Both the position numbers and the translations under genes were made by a program. From BMS3ABIN04 sp965554225 (lineage in GTDB: Bacteria > Bacteroidota > Ignavibacteria > Ignavibacteriales > Melioribacteraceae), in contig CBEVZC010000121.1 in NCBI GenBank assembly GCA_965554225.1, positions 1 to 9,326 on the forward strand: a stretch of DNA of 9,326 nt, written 5' to 3'. Below, piece after piece: positions 1 through 5,125 of the stretch (positions within the stretch are counted from its first letter, which is position 1; the number at the start of each line of letters is the position of its first letter). The notes beneath the pieces are model-generated. The model was not told where the DNA came from. It did no database searches and saw only the letters and a program-made list of their open reading frames with translations.

Positions 1-150
1 TATAATAAGTTAACTTTTCTTACATAGAAATTACTTTATATGACTAATTATAACATAAATGATATTAAACTAATATTGGGTTTAGGTTATTTATTTATTT
101 TAGTTTATTTAATTATTTTGTTGATTTTTTAGCTTTATTGAGGTTTTATA

Positions 151-453
151 ATGCCGGAAGTTAAGAATATTTTTACGTCGGATGATTTAATAGCGATTTA
201 TAAAAAATCAAATGATACGAGAAAAGTGTTTAACTTGTTTTTCTTGGGTACTTTACGCGGAGGTATTCTAGGTTTCGCATTTTTCTTTACCTTTCTTATT
301 ATAGTTAAAATTTTAGTCTATGCACTTACCAGTTCCGTAGTTTTTAATGTTTCTTTGAAAGAAATTGTTATATCTTCTATAGGGTTTATAATTTTTGCTC
401 TTATTAATTTCCTTTCAATTTTAAAGTGGTTTCTCCAGATAAAAAGAAAATAA
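151..453 (+). CDS. Small two-helix membrane protein, function unknown
   Basis: This is a 100-residue protein that I do not recognise. It starts at an ATG preceded by GAGG at 140-143 with a 7-nt spacer, which is a good ribosome-binding site and supports the start. The first 35 residues are polar and mixed (IYKKSNDTRK). Two hydrophobic segments follow, at about residues 37-60 (rich in Phe and Ile) and 70-92, joined by a short loop. The C-terminus is basic (QIKRK). The positive charge at both ends suggests a hairpin in the inner membrane with both termini in the cytoplasm. There are no catalytic or metal-binding motifs. A T7 run follows the stop codon directly, without a convincing GC stem. It lies upstream of the pyr leader, but the 185-nt gap and the attenuator make a functional link to pyrimidine genes unlikely. 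The reading frame and SD make it a probable real gene; its role is unknown. Confidence 0.6.
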   Translation: MPEVKNIFTSDDLIAIYKKSNDTRKVFNLFFLGTLRGGILGFAFFFTFLIIVKILVYALTSSVVFNVSLKEIVISSIGFIIFALINFLSILKWFLQIKRK

Positions 454-532
454 TTTTTTTGAGAAACCATATTTTATCGTAAAATAGCTTTCATGTTTTA
501 TCAATTTTATCTAAATTAAAGTTCAAAAATCA

Positions 533-562
533 CCTTTAATTTTATCCGCGAGGTAAAGAAGG
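533..562 (+). promoter_or_regulatory. PyrR-binding stem-loop (anti-antiterminator) in the pyr leader
   Basis: This RNA element lies 77 nt before pyrR. A lower stem CCUU (533-536) pairs with AAGG (559-562). A UAA bulge (537-539) follows on the 5' side. The upper stem is UUUUA (540-544) with UAAAG (554-558), then U545-G553 and C546-G552, closing a CGCGA loop. The stretch AUCCGCGAGGU followed by AAGAAGGA closely resembles the PyrR-binding consensus as I remember it from Firmicutes, Actinobacteria and Thermus (UCCNGNGAGGY followed by AAGGA). The difference is one nucleotide fewer in the loop, giving a pentaloop instead of a hexaloop. UMP-bound PyrR is known to stabilise such a stem-loop and so reduce expression of the downstream genes. 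The first gene after it is pyrR itself, which strongly supports the call. Not verified with a covariance model. Confidence 0.8.
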
Positions 563-604
563 AAAATGAACAAAAATACAAATAAAAATAGAAGATACCT
601 CAGC
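548..604 (+). promoter_or_regulatory. Putative antiterminator pairing in the pyr leader
   Basis: GAGGUA at 550-555 (the 3' half of the PyrR-binding loop) is the exact reverse complement of UACCUC at 596-601 (the 5' arm of the terminator). The helix can extend past a bulged A602 by pairing G548-C549 with G603-C604. This long-range helix cannot coexist with either the PyrR stem-loop or the terminator. It therefore has the layout of the antiterminator in classical PyrR attenuation: it forms when PyrR is not bound and lets polymerase read into pyrR. The helix is only 6 bp plus 2, so its strength is modest; leader translation could be the main switch instead. Confidence 0.55.
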
Positions 605-619
605 GACGAAAGTCAATGA
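566..619 (+). CDS. Putative 17-residue pyr operon leader peptide
   Basis: This short ORF, MNKNTNKNRRYLSDESQ, starts at an ATG 3 nt after the last G of the PyrR-binding stem. Two SD-like sequences precede it: GAAGG at 558-562 (3-nt spacing, rather close) and GAGGU at 550-554 (11-nt spacing). Both lie inside the PyrR-binding element, so bound PyrR would hide them. The stop codon TGA (617-619) is the start of the terminator 3' arm, and codons 12 to 17 run through the 5' arm and loop. A ribosome finishing this ORF would cover the hairpin and block termination. As I recall, a similar arrangement was proposed for the Thermus pyr operon; E. coli pyrBI also uses a leader peptide, without PyrR. The peptide itself is polar and unlikely to have its own function. 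No homology check was possible, and a chance ORF of this size remains possible. Confidence 0.55.
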   Translation: MNKNTNKNRRYLSDESQ

Positions 620-630
620 GGATTTTTTTT
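598..630 (+). terminator. Intrinsic terminator (attenuator) upstream of pyrR
   Basis: CCTCA (598-602) pairs with TGAGG (617-621). Inside is a second helix, GAC (605-607) with GTC (612-614), closed by a GAAA tetraloop of the GNRA class. A 2x2 internal loop (GC opposite AA) separates the two helices. One A and then eight T (623-630) follow. This is a textbook Rho-independent terminator placed 8 nt before the pyrR start codon and downstream of a PyrR-binding element. It is therefore most likely a conditional attenuator and not the end of an upstream transcript. Confidence 0.8.
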
Positions 631-638
631 AAATTCTT

Positions 639-1187
639 ATGAAAATTAAAGCGCAAATAATCGATGAAGAAGGATTAAATCGCACAATAACGCGACTTAG
701 TCATGAAATTCTGGAAAGAAATAGAGGTTCTGAGAATATCGTTTTAATTGGTATGCGAACTAGAGGCGAATTTATTGCAAATCGAATTCACAAAAAAATT
801 CAAGAGATTGATAAATCTAATCCGCCATTAGGAGTTCTTGATGTAACATTGTACCGGGATGATTTTAGAACAAGATTGAAACAACCTCAAGTAACGGTAA
901 CAAATATTACTTTTGATGTGAATGGAAAAGATATTATCCTCATTGACGATGTCCTTTTTTCCGGTAGAACAGCTCGAGCGGCTTTAGATGCTTTGATGGA
1001 TCTTGGCAGACCTAATACGATTCAGTTTTGTGTTTTGGTAGATAGAGGACACCGTGCAATGCCAATCAAAGCTGATTTTGTCGGGAAGAATATTCCTACT
1101 TCTATAAATGAAGAAATAAAAGTTAAAATGAAAGAAATAGACGGCGAAGATGCGGTTTATTTAATTGACGTTTCGGAAACAGAATAG
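639..1187 (+). CDS. pyrR: PyrR: pyrimidine operon attenuation regulator / uracil phosphoribosyltransferase
   Basis: PyrR binds pyr leader RNA in response to UMP/UTP versus PRPP and attenuates pyrimidine biosynthesis; many family members also convert uracil and PRPP to UMP. The 182 residues match the usual family length (about 180). The PRPP-binding motif of type I phosphoribosyltransferases is DIILIDDVLFSGR at residues 98-110, with the acidic pair D103/D104. Other family hallmarks are GMRTRGE (38-44), LDVTLYRDD (67-75), VDRGHR (134-139) and FVGKNIPTS (147-155). The N-terminus (AQIIDEEGLNRTITRLSHEI) aligns with known PyrR proteins, which supports this ATG. No SD is at normal distance; the nearest GAGG (618-621) is 17 nt upstream, inside the terminator arm. 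It is the first gene of pyrR-pyrB-pyrC, 14 nt before pyrB, and is probably autoregulated by the leader elements at 533-630. Confidence 0.96.
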   Translation: MKIKAQIIDEEGLNRTITRLSHEILERNRGSENIVLIGMRTRGEFIANRIHKKIQEIDKSNPPLGVLDVTLYRDDFRTRLKQPQVTVTNITFDVNGKDIILIDDVLFSGRTARAALDALMDLGRPNTIQFCVLVDRGHRAMPIKADFVGKNIPTSINEEIKVKMKEIDGEDAVYLIDVSETE

Positions 1188-1201
1188 ATTAAAGGTAATT
1201 T

Positions 1202-2122
1202 ATGTCTCTTTCAAGTCGACATCTTCTTGGACTTTACGGAGTTCCCAAAGAAGATATTCAGTTAATCCTTGATACTGCAGTAACATTCAGAGAAGTATTA
1301 GAAAGACCAATTAAGAAAGTTCCAACATTACAGGGCAAAACAATTCTTAATCTTTTTTATGAAAACTCAACACGAACGCGGATGTCTTTCGAACTTGCAC
1401 AAAAGCGTTTGTCCGCAGATACACTAAATTTTTCACAAGGAAACAGCAGCGTAAAAAAAGGAGAAACTTTTAAAGATACAGTTAGAAATATAGAAGCAAT
1501 GAAAGTTGATATGGTAGTTGTTAGACATAGCTCAGCCGGCGTTCCGCAATACCTTACAAGAATTACGAATGCAAATATTATTAATGCCGGGGATGGAAGG
1601 CATGAGCATCCGACTCAAGCTCTATTGGATATGTATTCTATTAAAGAAAGATTAGGAAGAATTGAAGGATTAAAAGTATGTATAATTGGAGATATTGCTC
1701 ACAGCAGGGTTGCTCTTTCTAACATATACGGACTAAAACAAATGGGCGCGGTTGTTAGTGTTTGTGCCCCATTCACAATGATTCCACGAAAAATTGAATC
1801 TCTGGGTGTAAAAGTAATAACAGATATTAACAAAGCAATTGCTGAAAATGATGTGTTAAATGTGTTAAGAATTCAGCTTGAAAGAGAAGCCGGTACAGCA
1901 ATACCTTCTTTGCGGGAATATCATAATTACTTTGGTATTACGGCGGATCGAATTGAAAAAAATAATACGGATGTTTTAATTCTACATCCGGGACCAATAA
2001 ATCGGGGAGTTGAATTGACTTCCGAAGTAGCTGATGGACCTTATCAAGTAATTTTGGAGCAAGTTACAAATGGGGTCGCAGTTAGAATGGCAGTTTTATA
2101 TTTGCTGGGAACAATGAATTAG
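1202..2122 (+). CDS. pyrB: Aspartate carbamoyltransferase catalytic subunit
   Basis: This enzyme transfers the carbamoyl group of carbamoyl phosphate to L-aspartate, giving N-carbamoyl-aspartate and phosphate, the committed step of de novo pyrimidine synthesis in the cytoplasm. Its 306 residues match the family length. The carbamoyl-phosphate domain shows ENSTRTRMSF with STRTR at 56-60, the lysine of SVKKGET (K85/K86), VRH with R108, and HPTQ at 136-139. The aspartate domain shows DIAHSR (R169), LRIQLER (R223, Q225) and HPGPINRG at 262-269. All catalytic residues I would expect by analogy with the E. coli enzyme are present. An AAAGG sequence about 7 nt before the ATG supports the start. It lies between pyrR and pyrC. 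No pyrI regulatory subunit is next to it, so allosteric control by nucleotides is not indicated and control is probably transcriptional through PyrR. Confidence 0.97.
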   Translation: MSLSSRHLLGLYGVPKEDIQLILDTAVTFREVLERPIKKVPTLQGKTILNLFYENSTRTRMSFELAQKRLSADTLNFSQGNSSVKKGETFKDTVRNIEAMKVDMVVVRHSSAGVPQYLTRITNANIINAGDGRHEHPTQALLDMYSIKERLGRIEGLKVCIIGDIAHSRVALSNIYGLKQMGAVVSVCAPFTMIPRKIESLGVKVITDINKAIAENDVLNVLRIQLEREAGTAIPSLREYHNYFGITADRIEKNNTDVLILHPGPINRGVELTSEVADGPYQVILEQVTNGVAVRMAVLYLLGTMN

Positions 2123-2174
2123 ACCTTTAAATTAATTTAGACGATTTATATTTAAAAAGAATATTAGGTGGGTA

Positions 2175-3467
2175 ATGCAGATTTTATTAAGCGGTTTGAA
2201 AATATTAGATATCGAAAAAAAAGAAGAAGTAAAAGCGGATATATTAGTCAACAATGGAACTATTGAAAAAATTGGTTCGCTCAATGCTTCCGATTATAAA
2301 TCGGCGAAGTTTTATGATTTTAGTGATAAATATGCAGCTCCCGGTCTATTTGATATGCATGTACATTTAAGAGAACCAGGTAGAGAAGATGAAGAAACGG
2401 TAGAAACGGGAAGTGATGCTGCAGCTTCCGGCGGTTTTACCGGTATTGCCTGCATGCCGAATACTGAACCTGCTATAGACTCGGCAGAGGTAGTAAACTA
2501 TATTTTGCAAAAATCTAAAACACATTTAGTTGATGTTTTCCCGATTGGCGCTGTTACATCAGGAAGGGAAGGGAAAAGTCTTGCACCGATAGCGGAATTA
2601 ATTGATGCAGGAGCAATTGCATTTTCCGATGACGGTGTGGCTGTTAAAGACGCTTCCATCTTAAGACGTGCATTGGAATATGTAAAAATGTATAATAGTT
2701 TAATCATTGAACATTGTGAAGATAAATCACTTGCCGGCGGTTCTATGAATGAAGGTTTAATCTCAACTCAACTTGGGTTGCCCCCGGTTCCTACTGTTGC
2801 TGAGGATTTAATTGTGATGCGGGATATCTTAATGGCGGAGTATGTTGGAGGCAGAGTTCATATAGCTCACATTAGCTCTAAGAAAAGTGTGGAGCTGGTA
2901 AGGCAAGCTAAGGCAAAAGGATTAAGTGTTACGGCAGAGGTTACACCGCATCATTTTACACTTACCGAAGAAGCATTAAAAATGTTCGATACAAATTATA
3001 AAATGAATCCTCCGTTAAGAACCAAGGAAGATGTTAATGCCATTATTGAAGGCTTAAAAGATGGAACAATAGATTGCATTGCTAGTGATCACGCTCCGCA
3101 TTCTGCTGAAGAAAAAGATATGGAATTCACTAATGCGCCAAATGGTATTCTTGGTCTTGAAACTCAGTTAGGGTTGGCAATTACAGAATTAGTTCACAAA
3201 AAACATCTTTCTTTATTTGATATAATTGAAAAATTGTCTTTTAATCCGAGAAAAATACTCAATATTCCAATTCCGAGAATTAAAGTCGGTGAAAAAGCAA
3301 ACTTTACGATATTTGATCCTGATTTAATTTGGACGGTTGATGTAAATAAATTCAAATCAAAATCGAATAATTCTCCCTTTGATAAAAGACTATTAACAGG
3401 TAAGTCGATTGCAATAATAAACAATAATAAAATGTTTTATGAGGATCAGTATTTTAGTTTAGTGTAA
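2175..3467 (+). CDS. pyrC: Dihydroorotase, class I (multifunctional-complex type)
   Basis: Dihydroorotase cyclises N-carbamoyl-aspartate to dihydroorotate, the third step of UMP synthesis. It is a zinc amidohydrolase with a TIM-barrel fold. At 430 residues it has the length of class I bacterial enzymes. Visible metal and substrate residues are DMHVHLREPG (H62, H64, R66), ACMPNTEP (92-99), SDDGV (D152/D153, bridging aspartate by analogy), EHCED (H180), HIAHIS (H232), TPHH (257-260), the MNPPLR loop (277-282) and ASDHAPH with the catalytic D305. The start has a strong AGGTGG sequence at 2166-2171. It follows pyrB after 52 nt, probably in the same transcript. Class I enzymes often associate with PyrB, for example in Aquifex, so a PyrB-PyrC complex is possible but not shown by the sequence. 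No clear terminator follows. The paralogue allantoinase is less likely given the pyrB neighbour. Confidence 0.95.
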   Translation: MQILLSGLKILDIEKKEEVKADILVNNGTIEKIGSLNASDYKSAKFYDFSDKYAAPGLFDMHVHLREPGREDEETVETGSDAAASGGFTGIACMPNTEPAIDSAEVVNYILQKSKTHLVDVFPIGAVTSGREGKSLAPIAELIDAGAIAFSDDGVAVKDASILRRALEYVKMYNSLIIEHCEDKSLAGGSMNEGLISTQLGLPPVPTVAEDLIVMRDILMAEYVGGRVHIAHISSKKSVELVRQAKAKGLSVTAEVTPHHFTLTEEALKMFDTNYKMNPPLRTKEDVNAIIEGLKDGTIDCIASDHAPHSAEEKDMEFTNAPNGILGLETQLGLAITELVHKKHLSLFDIIEKLSFNPRKILNIPIPRIKVGEKANFTIFDPDLIWTVDVNKFKSKSNNSPFDKRLLTGKSIAIINNNKMFYEDQYFSLV

Positions 3468-3625
3468 TTATTAACAAAAGTCGGATTGTTATAAATGTTT
3501 ATAAAACACTAAATTGTCTCAATCCATCTTCCTCCTTCCATAAAAAACAATGTCCATTTTATTAAACATTGCTGTTGAAGTAGACTACAGTTTTAATTCT
3601 GCAAAGTTTTATACACTTAATTTTA

Positions 3626-3662
3626 GCTTAAAAAGGTCATTTTTAAGCCAAAAAATCTTGGC
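3626..3662 (+). repeat. Two overlapping inverted repeats upstream of the lipoprotein gene
   Basis: A perfect 9-bp inverted repeat, GCTTAAAAA (3626-3634) and TTTTTAAGC (3640-3648), surrounds a 5-nt spacer GGTCA. A second perfect repeat, GCCAA (3647-3651) and TTGGC (3658-3662), overlaps it by 2 nt, so the two hairpins compete at their base. They lie 46 nt before the ATG of the lipoprotein gene. Neither is followed by a T tract, so they do not look like standard terminators. They could be an operator for a dimeric repressor, a 5' UTR structure or a weak pyrC 3' end. The rest of the 3468-3707 spacer shows only weak short palindromes and no RNA gene. Confidence 0.4.
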
Positions 3663-3707
3663 ATTTAGTTTGAATAAGAAAGGTAAAGCAATAAAGTGAG
3701 GCTTAAA

Positions 3708-4565
3708 ATGAAACATCTAAAATTGACAACCGCGAAAATAGCCATATTTATACTTTCGCTTGCAATTTTATCTGCTTGCGATAATTTTAATAAAGAATAT
3801 TACGACAATGTTCCACCTAATCCACCGAATAATGTAAGAGCTTATGCCGGAGATAATGAAGTTGAAATTGATTGGGATTACAACACGGAGCAAGATGTTG
3901 CAGGATATAACGTTTATTATTCAGATAGTTATTATGGAAAATATACATTGTTAGGCAATACTGAAAATAATTCTTATGTCGATTTCGATGCAAGTAACGG
4001 AGTAAAATATTATTACGGAGTAGCAGCTTATGATATAAACGGAAATGAAAGTGAACTTAGTTATGACGAAGCTTATGGTGTAGCGAGACCTGAAGGTATG
4101 AATCAGACAATTTTTGACTACATCAATTATCCCGACATTTCCGGATATGATTTTAGCGAATATTTAGTAACGGCTTTTGATGCAAGTGCGGATAATAATT
4201 CGGCTGATATGTTTTTTGAAAACTATAACGATACTTTTTATGTAGATGTTTGGGATGATACGGATATTCAAGATATGGGACCAACAACCGATATTTTAGA
4301 TGTGGTTGAAGCACCGATTGACGGATGGATCCCTAAACAAGACGGTGAAAATATTAAATATGCAGAAGCAATAGTTGGTCATACGTATGTTGTTTGGACG
4401 TGGGATAATCACTTTGCAAAATTTAGAATAAAAAGTATAACACCTGAAAGAATGGTATTTGATTGGGCATATCAGTTAATGGAAGGAGAGCCTCAATTAA
4501 AAACAAGTGCAAGAGGGATTGGGAAAAGAAGTAAGTTACCCAAAAATGTTTTTAGAAATAAATAA
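3708..4565 (+). CDS. Fibronectin type III domain lipoprotein, function unknown
   Basis: This 285-residue secreted lipoprotein has a type II signal peptide: basic MKHLKLTTAK, a hydrophobic core, then the lipobox LSAC with the lipidated cysteine at 24. A polar linker follows, then an FN3 domain at about 36-118: PPNPPNNVRA, EVEIDWD, GYNVYYSD, YYYGVAAYDINGNES. FN3 domains usually mediate binding at the cell surface. The remaining 160 or so residues are rich in Asp, Tyr and Asn and hold GHTYVVWTWDNHFAKFRI at 224-241, which I cannot assign to a named family. I chose the ATG at 3708 because GAGG lies 6 nt before it. A GTG at 3696 would add only MRLK and has a poorer ribosome-binding site. It has an intergenic region with inverted repeats before it and a strong terminator after it, so it is probably a single-gene unit. 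Confidence 0.82.
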   Translation: MKHLKLTTAKIAIFILSLAILSACDNFNKEYYDNVPPNPPNNVRAYAGDNEVEIDWDYNTEQDVAGYNVYYSDSYYGKYTLLGNTENNSYVDFDASNGVKYYYGVAAYDINGNESELSYDEAYGVARPEGMNQTIFDYINYPDISGYDFSEYLVTAFDASADNNSADMFFENYNDTFYVDVWDDTDIQDMGPTTDILDVVEAPIDGWIPKQDGENIKYAEAIVGHTYVVWTWDNHFAKFRIKSITPERMVFDWAYQLMEGEPQLKTSARGIGKRSKLPKNVFRNK

Positions 4566-4591
4566 GTCATGTTCCATGTAGATCTCCCGAT

Positions 4592-4624
4592 AAAAAAGCA
4601 TATCAAAAAACGGTATGCTTTTTT
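4592..4624 (+). terminator. Intrinsic terminator after the lipoprotein gene
   Basis: AAAAAAGCATATC (4592-4604) pairs with GGTATGCTTTTTT (4612-4624), a 13-bp helix with one T-G pair and a 7-nt loop AAAAAAC. The 3' strand ends in six T. The A tract on the 5' side makes the hairpin potentially active in both directions, although all neighbouring genes are on the + strand. It separates the lipoprotein gene from the following DUF4783-kinase unit. Confidence 0.85.
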
Positions 4625-4675
4625 ATTATCTTTTGATTAATTTCATTTAGAAAAATTTTGCTAAGAGAATTTGAT

Positions 4676-5122
4676 ATGAAAACAGTAAATGTTAAAATTG
4701 TAATACTTTTAGTCTTTAGTATTTTGGAGTTGAGTGCTCAAATCACTTTTGCAAAAAGTATAAAAGGATTTCAGCAAAAAGAAAATCCGGATATTATTTT
4801 TAAAGAAATGGAAAAGGGCTTTAACTCAAACAATATATCTAAAATTGCAAAATTTATAAAGGACGATACTTTTATAAATCTGAAAAACGGTATATCGGAT
4901 TATTTTAGTTCAAGTCAAGCATATTACGTATTAAAGGATTTCTTTAAAACTTATCATATCATAAATGTTAAACTTGACAACATTAAAATTAAAAATAAAT
5001 ACTCCTACGCTTCCGGTAAACTAATCTATAAAAAGAGCGGAGTCAGTGGTAATGCTCAAGTTTTTATTTCTCTCAGAAAAACCCGCACGGGTTGGATTAT
5101 TGCACAATTAACCGTTAGTTAG
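4676..5122 (+). CDS. Secreted DUF4783-like (NTF2-like) protein
   Basis: This 148-residue protein has an N-terminal signal sequence, MKTVNVKIVILLVFSILELS and onward, with possible cleavage near ITFAKS (residues 23-28). The mature part resembles the DUF4783 family common in Bacteroidota and Ignavibacteria: a helical IFKEMEKGFNSNNISKIAKFI segment (41-61), SSSQAYYVLKDFFKTY (78-93), then strands SYASGKLIY, AQVFISLRK and GWIIAQLTV. The family has no established biochemical function that I know of; NTF2-like folds often bind small ligands. I chose ATG 4676 over an in-frame TTG at 4658 because the signal peptide then begins normally; a weak AGAGA is 7 nt upstream. It starts a new unit after the terminator and ends 3 nt before the histidine kinase gene. 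This points to coupled expression and perhaps a sensory partnership, which is inference. Confidence 0.75.
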   Translation: MKTVNVKIVILLVFSILELSAQITFAKSIKGFQQKENPDIIFKEMEKGFNSNNISKIAKFIKDDTFINLKNGISDYFSSSQAYYVLKDFFKTYHIINVKLDNIKIKNKYSYASGKLIYKKSGVSGNAQVFISLRKTRTGWIIAQLTVS

Positions 5123-5125
5123 TAT

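Noticed and set aside
1..6. TATAAT at the window start
   Set aside because: No -35 context is visible and it is expected by chance in such AT-rich sequence.
457..517. Sigma70-like promoter candidates for pyr (TTTTGA/TAAAAT at 457-485; TTTCAT/TAAATT at 489-517)
   Set aside because: Weak matches in very AT-rich DNA. A promoter must lie before 533, but I cannot choose one, and the Bacteroidota TAnnTTTG box is not clearly present.
2498..2707. Minus-strand ORF inside pyrC
   Set aside because: It lies antisense to a strongly conserved pyrC coding region and its translation has no protein-like motif; a shadow ORF.
3194..3424. Minus-strand ORF at the 3' end of pyrC
   Set aside because: Antisense shadow of pyrC, with no ribosome-binding site or recognisable product.
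3496..3508. TGTTT-ATA-AAACA palindrome after pyrC
   Set aside because: Short and AT-only apart from one pair per arm; likely chance, and no T tract makes it a terminator.
3548..3571. CAATGT/ACATTG hairpin in the spacer after pyrC
   Set aside because: Only 6 bp with a 12-nt AT-rich loop and no U tract; too weak to call a terminator.
3696..3707. GTG start extending the lipoprotein by four residues
   Set aside because: The ATG at 3708 has GAGG at a good distance and gives a normal signal peptide.
4627..4660. TTTTG-N20-TTTTG resembling a Bacteroidota promoter before the DUF4783 gene
   Set aside because: The -7 box lacks the TA of TAnnTTTG, and the start site would be only about 9 nt from the ATG; not specific enough.
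4658..4675. TTG start extending the DUF4783 protein by six residues
   Set aside because: It would put acidic residues (MLREFD) before the signal peptide and has no SD.
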